Source: DATHWB01 sp040880725 (lineage in GTDB: Bacteria; Actinomycetota; Acidimicrobiia; Spongiisociales; ZC4RG35). From it: a stretch of 17,922 nt of DNA. Below, one piece after another: positions 7,773-15,180 of the stretch. Numbering within the stretch: the first letter of the stretch is position 1; each line of letters begins with the position of its first letter. The stretch is from NCBI GenBank assembly GCA_040880725.1, contig JBBDHV010000041.1, positions 1 through 17,922 of the forward strand, written 5' to 3'. Under the pieces are notes generated by a model, which saw only the letters and a program-made list of their open reading frames with translations, was not told the DNA's origin and did not search any database. The position numbers and the translations under genes are program-made.

Positions 7773-8158
7773 CGTTGCGGCTCCGGGATGAACCGTTCGA
7801 CCGGCCCGGCCGCCTCGGCGGTCACCTGCCAGTCGAATCCGGGTAGGAGGCGGGGTGCCCGGCCGGTCACTTGGACGGTGACGGTGTCGACGGTGCGGGT
7901 GATGCTCACTTCGGCTTCGGTGAGGTTGCCGGCTGATTCGAGGAACCATCCGGCAGCTCGGATTCCGTCTTCTTCGGTGGCGTCGGCGACTTGGGCGGCG
8001 TCAACCGCTTCTCGGGCTGCGGCGTGGGCGACTTGGTGGGCGTGCCACCACAGTCCGATCTGGAACGGGACGAGGACGAGCGCGATCAACACTGGCATGA
8101 CCACCGCCAGCTCGGTGGAGGTGAGCCCTTCGTCTCCTCGTCTCCTCGTCGGGTCCAT
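7769..8158 (-). CDS. TadE-like pseudopilin (first copy)
   Basis: A 129-residue TadE-type protein: MDPTRRRGDEG leader, then LTSTELAVVMPVLIALVLVP with Glu at +5 after G11, a single hydrophobic helix, and WHAHQVAHAAAREAVDAAQV, the Ala-rich segment typical of TadE. The C-terminal part is beta-rich and presumably extracytoplasmic. I choose ATG 8158 because GAGGA stands seven bases upstream; a GTG at 8179 would add seven residues before the basic leader and lacks such a site. It is 25 bp after the pilin gene and overlaps the next TadE gene by ATGA, so the pseudopilins are made as a set. Confidence 0.87.
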   Translation of the reverse strand: MDPTRRRGDEGLTSTELAVVMPVLIALVLVPFQIGLWWHAHQVAHAAAREAVDAAQVADATEEDGIRAAGWFLESAGNLTEAEVSITRTVDTVTVQVTGRAPRLLPGFDWQVTAEAAGPVERFIPEPQR

Positions 8159-8165
8159 CGTCACG

Positions 8166-8170
8166 TCCTC
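8166..8170 (-). promoter_or_regulatory. Ribosome binding site of first tadE-like gene
   Basis: GAGGA, seven bases before ATG 8158, decides between this start and the GTG at 8179. Confidence 0.6.
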
Positions 8171-8183
8171 GCTGCCCACCCGT

Positions 8184-8402
8184 TCAGGGGCTGGGTGGGG
8201 CGACGTTGTCGGGGATTGCTTCGGCGTTGGATCGCATCTTGGCGATGAGGATCAGTCCGGCGGCGACGGCGATGGCGACCAGAACGCCGGTGAGGACGGC
8301 GGCCTCGGTTGACATCGCTCCTCGCTCGTCCCGGAGCCCGACGCCGAGTCGGTTGAGACCGAACTCGATGAGGAGGCGGGTGTAGTCGATGTATGCGGTC
8401 AT
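8184..8402 (-). CDS. Flp-like type IVb pilin, probable major pilin
   Basis: A 72-residue protein, the usual size for an Flp pilin. After a 28-residue basic leader ending RDERG comes AMSTEAAVLTGVLVAIAVAA, so prepilin peptidase should cut after G28 and leave Glu at +5; one hydrophobic helix and a short polar tail ending NVAPPSP follow. Classical Flp pilins have Glu-Tyr at +5/+6, whereas here it is Glu-Ala, so it is Flp-like rather than textbook. It is the smallest product of the operon and has the strongest Shine-Dalgarno (AAAGGA, nine bases before ATG 8402), fitting a subunit needed in excess. The in-frame extension to 8510 runs through the intergenic G-rich tract and is rejected. Confidence 0.85.
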   Translation of the reverse strand: MTAYIDYTRLLIEFGLNRLGVGLRDERGAMSTEAAVLTGVLVAIAVAAGLILIAKMRSNAEAIPDNVAPPSP

Positions 8403-8411
8403 GACGGTTGT

Positions 8412-8417
8412 TCCTTT
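8412..8417 (-). promoter_or_regulatory. Strong ribosome binding site of the pilin gene
   Basis: AAAGGA, nine bases before ATG 8402 on the - strand. It fixes the pilin start and suggests efficient independent translation, unlike the overlapping neighbours. Confidence 0.6.
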
Positions 8418-8446
8418 CCCTGACGGATGCTGGGGTGACGATGACT

Positions 8447-8469
8447 GGGTTGGGTTGGGGTGTTTGGGG
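8447..8469 (+). other. G-quadruplex-type G-run motif between tadC and the pilin gene
   Basis: Four runs of three or four G separated by TT, TT and TGTTT fill the tadC-pilin gap on the + strand, which is the template strand for this operon. The pattern satisfies the standard G3+N1-7 quadruplex rule. The transcript is correspondingly C-rich and unstructured just ahead of the pilin RBS. Function is unproven. Confidence 0.5.
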
Positions 8470-9384
8470 TCATGGGACGGTCCCGGGGGTGGAGATGGCT
8501 TCGACGACACCGAAGCCGATGAAGAGGATCATTCCGACGACGAGAGTGACGACCGGTAGCAGCATCTTCTCGGTGGCGGATTCGGCTTGGGCTTCGATGG
8601 CGGCGGTCTGACTGGACCGCATCGAGTCGGCCTTGGCGGAGAGGGACGCCCGGATGCGGGCTCCCTGGTCACCGGCGAGGTGGGCTGCTGCCGCCAATTC
8701 TCGGAGTTCGTCGACACCGAGTTCTTCTCCCAGCTCGTCGAAGACGTCCCAGGGGGTGCGGTTGGTGAGACGTGCCCGGCGGAGGGCGCTTCGGATCTCG
8801 GTGAACGCCCATCCGTCGCCGAGGTCGGCGGCGGTGTGTAACGCCGTTTCGAGTCCGCCACCACCGGCCAGGATGATGGTGACCAGATCCAGATAGGCCG
8901 ACAGGCTGTGACGGAAGTCCCGGCGGCGACGTTCGATCCGTTCTGTCAGGCCGAGGTCGGGATACATGAAACCGGCCAGCCCGAAGGCGACCGCCAGAGT
9001 CACGGTCCAGCCGGCGCTGATGTTCACTCCGCCCACTGCCGCCACGACGGTGAAGACGACCGGGATCCCGAATCCGGCCGCACCTGTGACCAGTTTCTCG
9101 TAGGCGTGGGCCTCGATTGTCTTGTCGAGGGTCCGAAGACGACGCCGGAGCCGGCCGACGTCTACCAGTCCGGTGGCCTCGAGGATCCGGACAACCACCA
9201 TGCCTGCTCGTTCGGTGACCCGCCTTGGACTCAGCTGTCCGGTGTCGCCGATGGCATAGCGTGGGCGTCTCAGGTCGGCGAGGGCGATGTGGAGGGCCAC
9301 CGGTGGAGGGAACAACGCCCGGCCGATGAGGAACAGCCCGAACCCGACGCCGGCGCCGGTGGCGATGACTGCCAGCAGTGTCAT
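8470..9384 (-). CDS. tadC: TadC, Flp pilus inner-membrane platform protein
   Basis: A 304-residue type II secretion F-domain protein. An N-terminal membrane helix (MTLLAVIATGAGVGFGLFLI) is followed by a cytoplasmic stretch, then paired hydrophobic segments around residues 100-145. The T2SSF domain comes next (RRDFRHSLSAYLDLVTIIL, GGGGLETALH, HLAGDQGARI), and the protein ends in the helix MLLPVVTLVVGMILFIGFG. With TadB it forms the platform on which the TadA ATPase drives pilin assembly. The start is ATG 9384, which overlaps the tadB stop (ATGA) and has AGGAG eight bases upstream; the GTG two codons earlier would sit too close to that site. The Glu/Leu-rich helices and size match TadC of actinobacteria. 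Confidence 0.9.
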   Translation of the reverse strand: MTLLAVIATGAGVGFGLFLIGRALFPPPVALHIALADLRRPRYAIGDTGQLSPRRVTERAGMVVVRILEATGLVDVGRLRRRLRTLDKTIEAHAYEKLVTGAAGFGIPVVFTVVAAVGGVNISAGWTVTLAVAFGLAGFMYPDLGLTERIERRRRDFRHSLSAYLDLVTIILAGGGGLETALHTAADLGDGWAFTEIRSALRRARLTNRTPWDVFDELGEELGVDELRELAAAAHLAGDQGARIRASLSAKADSMRSSQTAAIEAQAESATEKMLLPVVTLVVGMILFIGFGVVEAISTPGTVP

Positions 9385-10241
9385 TGCCACTGCTCCTGGC
9401 GTGAGGTGTGACGCAGCCGGAACCGTTGGGGTGTTTCGAGTTGGCCGTAGTGACGAAGCATCACCCCCGCACCGAAGAACACTGCGGTCACCACTACCAG
9501 CCAGCCTTGACCGGCGGCGGTGTCGTAGGGCTCGAGCAGGTGACCGGCGAAGAGATATAGGAAGATGACGGTGGCGGTGGTGGTGGCCACTGCGATGCGG
9601 GCCGAAGTACGGATCCGGGCCCGGCCGATTTCGATGCGGGTCCGCATGCGGACGTCGCCTCGGATCGCTTCGGCCAGCCGGGCCAACAACCCGCCGAGGT
9701 CGCGTGCTTCCAGTCGGGCGGCGGCGGCGAGAGCGGCCACGACCAGGTCGGCGGATGAGTGGTTGAGGTCGGTGGCGAGATCATCCAGGGCGGCTTCGAG
9801 CGGCTGGTGTCGCAGCCTGTGAGCGAAAGACTGCAGGTGGGGACGGATCGCAGAAGGTGCCACCGCCGCGGTCTGGATGAGCGACTCCTCCAAACCAGAC
9901 GCCCCCGCCATGGTGTCGCGGATCATGTCCGCCCACGAGGCGATGGCGTCGGCGGTTGCCGTGTCCTGGGCCCGTCGGGCGCTGCCCCCCACCGCGGACG
10001 GTCCGACAAGCACACCGAGGGCTGTTCCGACCCCGGCCACCGGCCAACCGGTCACGACACCCACCCCGACCCCGGCCAGGATCGAGCCGGCCAGCCAGAC
10101 GGCGGCACGTTCCCCCGGTACCGCCGACGGCACCAGACGACGGGCCTGGGGGACGACTCGGATGCCCCGCCAGGCGGTGATCGCCAACCACACACCGAAA
10201 CCAGCTCCGGCTCCGGCTGCGGCGACGAGAAGGATCCGCAT
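9381..10241 (-). CDS. tadB: TadB, Flp pilus inner-membrane platform protein
   Basis: A 286-residue T2SSF-type membrane protein, paralogue and partner of TadC. It begins MRILLVAAAGAGAGFGVWLA (membrane helix), has a second hydrophobic block (AAVWLAGSILAGVGVGVVTG and on), then the F domain with ADAIASWADMIRDTMAGASG, LEESLIQTAAVAP and ARDLGGLLARLAEAIRGD, and two C-terminal helices (VIFLYLFAGHLL and WLVVVTAVFFGAGVML). I start at ATG 10241, two bases after the tadA TAG. The frame is open back to 10493, but that extension is Arg/His/Pro-rich sequence antisense-like to tadA codons and is rejected; a GTG at 10253 is an alternative start. Confidence 0.9.
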   Translation of the reverse strand: MRILLVAAAGAGAGFGVWLAITAWRGIRVVPQARRLVPSAVPGERAAVWLAGSILAGVGVGVVTGWPVAGVGTALGVLVGPSAVGGSARRAQDTATADAIASWADMIRDTMAGASGLEESLIQTAAVAPSAIRPHLQSFAHRLRHQPLEAALDDLATDLNHSSADLVVAALAAAARLEARDLGGLLARLAEAIRGDVRMRTRIEIGRARIRTSARIAVATTTATVIFLYLFAGHLLEPYDTAAGQGWLVVVTAVFFGAGVMLRHYGQLETPQRFRLRHTSRQEQWQ

Positions 10242-10243
10242 TC

Positions 10244-11545
10244 CTACCGCCACTCCGTCGGGCCAACCAGAACGGTGGCGTCGAATCCGGCGGCGACGAG
10301 CCGGGCGAGGGTGTCGTTGCGGATGGTGGGACCCGGCGCCGGTACCGCCGGACCGGTGACTGCGGGCCGGTAGATCTCGTTGGTGGCGATCTGGCGTTCT
10401 TCTGCTTCCAGCACCTCCCGTACCGAGGTGACCCGGCGCATGTCGTCGACCCAGCCGAGATGGACGATCAGGTCGACGGCGTTGGCGATCCACTTGTTCG
10501 ATGTTTCCTCATCCAGGCCCGCCTCGGCGGTGTACATGCCCAACCGGACGATCGCCCCCTTCGAAGAGTCGGCGTGGATCGAGGACATCGACCCGTCGTT
10601 GCCCTGCGACATGGCCCGCAGCATGTCAACCACCTCCACCCCCCGGATCTCACCGACGATCACCCGGTCAGGGTTCTGGCGGAGCGTCGCCCGCACACAG
10701 TCCGCCAGCGACGCCTCCCCTCGCCCTTCGATGTTGGCGCCCCGCCGCTCCCACATCACCTGATCGGGATGAAGATCAACGAAGCGGTCCAAGCCGATCT
10801 CGAGGTTGTCCTCCACGGTGATCACCCGCTCATCGGCGGGGACCTCGTTGAGGAGGCATCGCAGCATCGTCGTCTTGCCGGTGTTGGTCCCGCCGGCGAC
10901 GATCAGGTTCAGCTTGGCCCGCACCGCCGCCGCCAGGAACGCCGCCAGGCCTTCGTCGATCACTGCCAATTCGACCAGATGCTTCAGCCGGTAAATACCG
11001 AAGTCGTGACGGCGGATGGTGATCGCCGGCCGTCCGGTCAGACCCATCACGGCGTGAAGCCGTTCTCCGCCCGGAAGTTGCAGGTGAAGCTCCCAGGACA
11101 CGTGATCCCACCGTTTCTCGGCCCGACCGACCCGACGTGCCGCGGTGGCGACCATGTCGATCAACCCACGGTCCGAGTCCGCCGCCGGCTCGCCCCGCAC
11201 CTTGGTGCCGTCCCGGTAGACCAGCCACACGTTGTCATAACCGTTGACATGGATGTTCGAGACGTCAGGGTCGTCGATGTAGGGCTGGAGACGGCCCAGG
11301 CCGTGGACCCGGTCAAAGACGGCCTCGGCCAGTTCCGACTCGACCACCGCGTCGAGCGGTGTTTGACCGGTGCGGTACGCCTCCTCGGCGAGATGCGCCA
11401 ACTCTGTGGAAATCAGGGAACGGGTCAACGCCCGTTCGTCGTCCGGGCTCAGCGGGTCATCGCCGTCGACGGTGCGGAGGTGCTCAGACAGCTTCTCGGC
11501 CACTGTCCGATGCAGCCGGCCCCGGAGGTCGACTTCGCCTTTCAC
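10244..11545 (-). CDS. tadA: TadA/CpaF-type pilus assembly ATPase
   Basis: A 433-residue secretion ATPase of the VirB11/CpaF family and motor of the Tad machine. The N-terminal domain (1-190) includes HGLGRLQPYIDDPDVSNIHV, the usual CpaF hallmark. The RecA-like domain has Walker A AGGTNTGKTTML (217-228), an Asp/Glu box ITVEDNLE (242-249), Walker B RVIVGEIRG (294-302) and the His box GSMSSIHADS (318-327). All key residues are present, so it should be active. It acts as a cytoplasmic hexamer at the TadB/TadC platform. The GTG start overlaps the cpaE-like TGA (GTGA). Operon context with tadB/tadC argues against a conjugation ATPase. Confidence 0.93.
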   Translation of the reverse strand: MKGEVDLRGRLHRTVAEKLSEHLRTVDGDDPLSPDDERALTRSLISTELAHLAEEAYRTGQTPLDAVVESELAEAVFDRVHGLGRLQPYIDDPDVSNIHVNGYDNVWLVYRDGTKVRGEPAADSDRGLIDMVATAARRVGRAEKRWDHVSWELHLQLPGGERLHAVMGLTGRPAITIRRHDFGIYRLKHLVELAVIDEGLAAFLAAAVRAKLNLIVAGGTNTGKTTMLRCLLNEVPADERVITVEDNLEIGLDRFVDLHPDQVMWERRGANIEGRGEASLADCVRATLRQNPDRVIVGEIRGVEVVDMLRAMSQGNDGSMSSIHADSSKGAIVRLGMYTAEAGLDEETSNKWIANAVDLIVHLGWVDDMRRVTSVREVLEAEERQIATNEIYRPAVTGPAVPAPGPTIRNDTLARLVAAGFDATVLVGPTEWR

Positions 11546-12330
11546 GAGCCCGTCTCCCCAATAACCGACACCCGACTCGCACCCGCCGAACCCACGTCGA
11601 CGCCAACATCCGGCATGGGCCCTGGTGTGGGGGCGAGCTCGGCTGCGAGGGTGGCGGCGGACCGGACCAACGGGGTACGGCGCAGGTCACGCACCGCCCC
11701 GTGGAGGCCGGTCAACACTGCTGCTGTCCGAGGATCCCAGGCGATCACCCCGGCCACGTCGACATCCAACGTGGCAGCCACCTCGGCCGGTCCGTAAGGG
11801 TGGTCGCCCACCAACAACAACCCGGACCGAACACCGCCGGTGGTGAGGGCTGTCGATCGGGCGGCTGCAGGTCGAAGCTGATCGATGCTCGGGCGAGTCA
11901 CCACCAGCACCAGATCGGCGGTCGTCATCGCTGTCAACATCGTCGAACCGGGTGCGATCCGCCCGAAGTCGACAATCACATCAATCTCGGGCTGTGCCAC
12001 CGCCCATTCCGCCAGGATCCGAGCGACATCACGCAGCACGGCATGGGCCTCTTCCGCCGTTGGGGGTCCGATCAGGACCGGGATCCCGCCGGGGAGCTGT
12101 TGGGCGTGTTGCCAGACCACCTCGTCCTCGAGCCCGCGTCTGGCCATTGCGGCAAGCGAGGACAATCCGGGGCTATCACCCAGGCGGTAACGGGCGGCGA
12201 TCACACCACCAAACGGATCCGCCTCCACCAGCAGGCAACGGCGGTGCTCAGGCCAGGTGGCGGCGATCGCCAGCGCGGTGGTGGTCGCCCCCGGAGAACC
12301 GTGAGCAGAGCCCACGAAGACCAGGCTCAC
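11542..12330 (-). CDS. CpaE-like MinD/ParA-family protein with altered P-loop
   Basis: A 262-residue SIMIBI-type P-loop protein, the CpaE/TadZ counterpart that positions Tad machinery. It starts MSLVFVGSAHGSPGATTTAL, where the deviant Walker A normally reads KGGxGKT. Here both lysines are missing (H10 and A15 at those places), while the TTT remains. LLVEADPFGG supplies the switch aspartate and IDVIVDFGRI the Walker B strand; the rest is a Rossmann-like fold ending in a low-complexity tail. The N-terminal receiver-like domain of classical CpaE is absent. Related actinobacterial proteins often show this SPGxTTT loop, so it may be a lineage trait, possibly with weakened ATPase. The GTG start overlaps the cpaB-like stop (GTGA). 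Confidence 0.8.
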   Translation of the reverse strand: MSLVFVGSAHGSPGATTTALAIAATWPEHRRCLLVEADPFGGVIAARYRLGDSPGLSSLAAMARRGLEDEVVWQHAQQLPGGIPVLIGPPTAEEAHAVLRDVARILAEWAVAQPEIDVIVDFGRIAPGSTMLTAMTTADLVLVVTRPSIDQLRPAAARSTALTTGGVRSGLLLVGDHPYGPAEVAATLDVDVAGVIAWDPRTAAVLTGLHGAVRDLRRTPLVRSAATLAAELAPTPGPMPDVGVDVGSAGASRVSVIGETGS

Positions 12331-13010
12331 GGGGTTTCCCCCGTCACCAGCACCAGCCGCACCCTGTCCCCAGCTGCTGCTCCCGCCACCTCGGTGGCCG
12401 CCTCTGAAGACATCAGCAGCGACACGAACCGGTCACCCTGTGTGCCCAGGTCTGTGATGTCGAATACTTCTGCAGCCAGGGCCACCACCTCAGGCTCGGC
12501 GGTCGGATCGGACGATCCGCGACCGGTCACGACCACGTTGACGATGTCGCCTGGCGCCAACCGCGGAGTCGGATACTCGCCCGGCGACAGGGCCAAACCG
12601 ACAACACCCTCCCCGGTGTCGAGGAGGCTGCGTGACACGAAATGGGCGGAAGTCAGGATCGTCCCCGCCTCGAGGTCGGCTACTGCGGTCAACCCGACCA
12701 GTCCGGTCATGGCGTCAGGACTCAGAGTGGCTACCGGGTCGTCGGTCGCCACGTATGCCAACATCAGATCACTCGCGACGATCGCCTGACCACGCTCCAC
12801 CGGGCTGGCCAGGGCGAGTACCGGTTCTCTCGCAGCAGCTCGGGAGAACAACACCACTGCGGTTAACGCGCTCACCGCCACCAAGAACACTGCGATCAGC
12901 AGCTGGGATACCTGGACCCTGCGGTGTGGTGGCTCCAACCGCAACGCGCCGACCGGTTGGCCGTTACCGGCGGGGCTGGCTCGCCTCGTCGAAGTCGTCG
13001 TCCGTGCCAT
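12327..13010 (-). CDS. CpaB/RcpC-type SAF-domain pilus assembly protein
   Basis: A 227-residue single-pass protein. A polar N-terminal tail (1-33) precedes a membrane helix (about 35-56), then a SAF domain (about 64-126) with RGQAIVASDLMLAYV and LEAGTILTSAHFV, and a C-terminal RcpC-like part with PRLAPGDIVNVVV. CpaB/RcpC proteins act on the extracytoplasmic side and support pilus passage; SAF domains can bind polysaccharide, which fits cell-wall contact in a monoderm. ATG 13010 follows the upstream stop with no real gap. The GGGAGG site five bases before ATG overlaps that stop codon, coupling the two genes. Confidence 0.82.
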   Translation of the reverse strand: MARTTTSTRRASPAGNGQPVGALRLEPPHRRVQVSQLLIAVFLVAVSALTAVVLFSRAAAREPVLALASPVERGQAIVASDLMLAYVATDDPVATLSPDAMTGLVGLTAVADLEAGTILTSAHFVSRSLLDTGEGVVGLALSPGEYPTPRLAPGDIVNVVVTGRGSSDPTAEPEVVALAAEVFDITDLGTQGDRFVSLLMSSEAATEVAGAAAGDRVRLVLVTGETP

Positions 13011-13011
13011 T

Positions 13012-13908
13012 TCAGCCTCCCGTCTCCACCGCTTGGATCTCGGCGACTGCCACTCCGAAAGAAGTCGACAGATCGACAGTGCCGAACACCCCCTGGTAGA
13101 CGTCGTTGATCCACCACTCGAACTCCCATGTGACCGTCACCGACGCCTCAAACTGGCCTTCCGGTTCGCTGTACGAGGACGACAAGTACGTGTACTTGCA
13201 GTCGGTGTCGTCATCCGAAGCGCCCGACGTCCACGCCACACCCGGCCCCAAACACGTCACCCCGCCCCCATCTCCCATCACCCAACGGGCATGGATCGGA
13301 GTCCCCCGAACCGTCACCGTCGTCAACCCTCGAGTCTCTGACACCTCGACCGGCTCCCAACTCGCCGGATCAAGCCACAGCCACGTCACCACATGAACAA
13401 ACGTCTCACGAGCCAACGGAGGACTCGTCGCCGGAACAGGCAGAGGAGGCTCCAGACGAGCAGCCGCCACATCACGGATCACCTCAGGAGGAACAGGCGG
13501 ACTCACCTCCACCGCGAACTCACGAGAATGAACCGGTTCCCCATTCCGCCAACACGTCACGTTCCACCACCAGTACTCCCCCGTCGGATCGAAACCAAGA
13601 TGCTCAACGTCCTGGGGACTCAGAATGTCGGTCGCATAGAACTCCACCTCGTCGCCCTCCTGATACTCCCCCACCGCCGAAGCGCAATAGACGTCCCACG
13701 TCTCATGAACCGTCCACGTGCCCCGCTCCCCAGGCGTCCGACCATGACACTCAGCAACCACCTCGCCGCCGCGATCTCGAATGCTTCCCTCACCGGTGCA
13801 GTGGTTGGCTACAGCTGGCGCGGCACCCAGCAGCATCGCCGCCCCGACCAGGCCAACGGCGACGATCAAACGGACGGAAGTCCACGATCTGTTGGTGCGA
13901 ACTCGCAT
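13012..13908 (-). CDS. Secreted Trp/Cys-rich protein with PKD-like region
   Basis: A 298-residue exported protein. MRVRTNRSWTSVRL plus IVAVGLVGAAMLLGAAPAVA is a clear signal peptide cut after AVA. The mature part has six cysteines, an acidic Trp-rich first half (EYWWWNVTCW) and a C-terminal half with ARWVMGDGGGVTCLGPG followed by DCKYTYLSSS and VTVTWEFEWW. The GDG-C-GP...DC-YTY-W layout resembles PKD-like domains in proteins encoded at other actinobacterial Tad loci. It probably acts at the cell surface in pilus display or adhesion; this is inferred from position. The ATG 13908 start has AGGTGG seven bases upstream. A TTG 39 bases earlier is rejected because it would bury the signal peptide. 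It overlaps the lipoprotein gene by 43 bp. Confidence 0.72.
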   Translation of the reverse strand: MRVRTNRSWTSVRLIVAVGLVGAAMLLGAAPAVANHCTGEGSIRDRGGEVVAECHGRTPGERGTWTVHETWDVYCASAVGEYQEGDEVEFYATDILSPQDVEHLGFDPTGEYWWWNVTCWRNGEPVHSREFAVEVSPPVPPEVIRDVAAARLEPPLPVPATSPPLARETFVHVVTWLWLDPASWEPVEVSETRGLTTVTVRGTPIHARWVMGDGGGVTCLGPGVAWTSGASDDDTDCKYTYLSSSYSEPEGQFEASVTVTWEFEWWINDVYQGVFGTVDLSTSFGVAVAEIQAVETGG

Positions 13909-14903
13909 GCGAAATCCACCTGTCCTTGCAGGTCCGAGACTTTCCAAAGGCCGTCCTCGAAAGTCATCACAGCCGACTCCAAGTTGCGTTGACCATTACG
14001 AACGGCTGGGACATCATCGAGGCGCTCCCCGGTAGCAACGTCGTAAAGCCCGTAATCAACGGCGGGCTCGAGACAATTCAAGATCACGACTTCAGTCGGA
14101 CTGCGCACTTCGATCACCTCTGGGTGCAGGGTGGGTTGCCCGCGAAGTGCCGCGCCGCGAGTCGCGTGATCACCAAGAAGTTCGACGATAAGGGAGAGCT
14201 GCGGGTCAGCCAGCACCTGTTCAATCAACACGGAGTCCGGGTTGGCCGGGTCCCAGAATTCCTCCCATCCCGAGTAAAAGGCTTCGTACCCCGCGATTGC
14301 CGCCTCGCCCATTTCCCGCGGCACGCACGCTCCGCCCCGAGGTATCCGAATGGAGCTGACGATCCAACCCTCCTCGGATCGGACCAGATCGGCCTGGTGC
14401 CAGACGCCTACGTTGTCAGTGAAAGACGGCACCAACAGGACACAGTCCTCCACGGTCGCCTTATCGGCTTCCACGTCGGTCACCGTCGGATGAAGCACAA
14501 CCTCGGTTTCGGTCGCGCCGAAACCAGAGGTGCGTTCCCGTCCGAACAGTGCCAGCGCACCGTCGATGACGGCGGAAGAAGCCACCGACTCGAGAGCCGA
14601 AGCGTCGAGATCCTCCGCCGCCCTCACCTCGGCCCATGCGTTCCAATAGGCGCCCCAAGCTTCGATCACATCGTCATCCGGCGGAAGCGCAGTGGTAGTC
14701 GTCGTGACCGGTAGCGACGTACTCGTCGAAGAGGTTGTCAGGCCAGTGGTGGTCGAGACCGGGGTCGAGATGGTGGTCGTGGACTCAGGAGCCCCACTCG
14801 AACTGCAGGCGGCGAGCATAAGAAGCGCCGCCGAAGCGACGCCTACGAGACTCGGCGACCAGCTCGGGTCGCCGGACCCATTTGACCGGCGCCGTGGGTT
14901 CAC
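13866..14903 (-). CDS. Lipoprotein with two tandem NTF2-like repeats, first gene of Tad operon
   Basis: A 345-residue lipoprotein. MNPRRRSNGSG leads to a hydrophobic stretch and the lipobox LMLAAC at about residues 28-33, then SSSGAP and a Thr/Ser-rich linker of roughly 35 residues. The rest holds two similar units: the first from VIEAWGAYWNAWAEVR to EEGWIVSSI, the second from AIAGYEAFYSGWEEFW to FEDGLWKVSDL. Both contain a LHPxVxxV strand and a buried Cys, a size and pattern like SnoaL/NTF2-type folds. Expected on the outer face of the membrane; no enzymatic role seen. I choose GTG 14903 because GGGGAG lies seven bases upstream and the signal sequence then sits at the N-terminus. The frame stays open to 15140, but that stretch lacks coding character. 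Confidence 0.72.
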   Translation of the reverse strand: MNPRRRSNGSGDPSWSPSLVGVASAALLMLAACSSSGAPESTTTISTPVSTTTGLTTSSTSTSLPVTTTTTALPPDDDVIEAWGAYWNAWAEVRAAEDLDASALESVASSAVIDGALALFGRERTSGFGATETEVVLHPTVTDVEADKATVEDCVLLVPSFTDNVGVWHQADLVRSEEGWIVSSIRIPRGGACVPREMGEAAIAGYEAFYSGWEEFWDPANPDSVLIEQVLADPQLSLIVELLGDHATRGAALRGQPTLHPEVIEVRSPTEVVILNCLEPAVDYGLYDVATGERLDDVPAVRNGQRNLESAVMTFEDGLWKVSDLQGQVDFACEFAPTDRGLPSV

Positions 14904-14910
14904 CGGGCAA

Positions 14911-14916
14911 CTCCCC
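14911..14916 (-). promoter_or_regulatory. Ribosome binding site fixing the lipoprotein start
   Basis: GGGGAG, seven bases before GTG 14903 on the - strand. It selects this start over more than 200 bp of upstream open frame. Confidence 0.6.
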
Positions 14917-15043
14917 GTTCCCAGTAGCCCGGCCAACTCTACGCATCTGGCCAACGGAGTGTCGGAGCAAACGCGTGCCATCATCTCGCCACCTGTTTCG
15001 CCGTTTAGAAGGTATGGGGCACCGAAACCCGGCAAACGCGACA

Positions 15044-15171
15044 ACCCTGTCATTTCGATGTCATGGACCCTCCAACCAGCCATGAAGTTGCCGGGGCTCG
15101 TAGCGACAGAGGTAGCCATGCCCGAACGGTCGCACTCCACCCTGTCAGCAGAGTGTCAGTAGCCCTGTCAG
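15044..15171 (+). repeat. Array of TGTCA(G/T) direct repeats
   Basis: TGTCAT occurs at 15048 and 15059 (11 bp apart). TGTCAG occurs at 15143, 15154 and 15166 (11 and 12 bp apart). Three of the five are preceded by CCC (15045, 15140 and 15163). The spacing is close to one helical turn, so a protein could bind along one DNA face, as excisionases, integrase arm domains or oligomeric repressors do. What binds is unknown. Confidence 0.6.
15139..15159 (+). repeat. Left arm of 21-bp imperfect inverted repeat
   Basis: ACCCTGTC, four variable bases, GAGTGTCAG. The reverse complement recurs at 15274-15294 with 17 of 21 positions identical; only the central four differ. The arm contains two of the TGTCAG repeats 11 bp apart. 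Confidence 0.65.
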
Positions 15172-15180
15172 AAACCCTCC

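Noticed and set aside
7773..7949. N-terminal extension of the second TadE-like gene
   Set aside because: It is Arg/His/Pro-rich shadow sequence over the first TadE gene; ATG 7772 gives the leader and the ATGA overlap.
8403..8510. Extended pilin start through the intergenic G-rich tract
   Set aside because: It would add a Pro/Ser/His-rich stretch before the leader; a strong AAAGGA site precedes ATG 8402.
10242..10493. N-terminal extension of TadB
   Set aside because: It overlaps the tadA 3' end in another frame, with a composition typical of a shadow frame; the membrane helix begins right at ATG 10241.
10244..11545. Reading the ATPase as a conjugative VirB11
   Set aside because: Immediate tadB/tadC/pilin context and the CpaF-type N-terminal domain indicate the Tad system.
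10460..12789. Long + strand open frames opposite tadA, cpaE and cpaB
   Set aside because: They are antisense to genes with full motif sets and show no recognisable domain.
14904..15140. Extension of the lipoprotein frame into the divergent region
   Set aside because: It would move the signal sequence about 80 residues inside the protein and cover part of the repeat array; GGGGAG before GTG 14903 is a better start.
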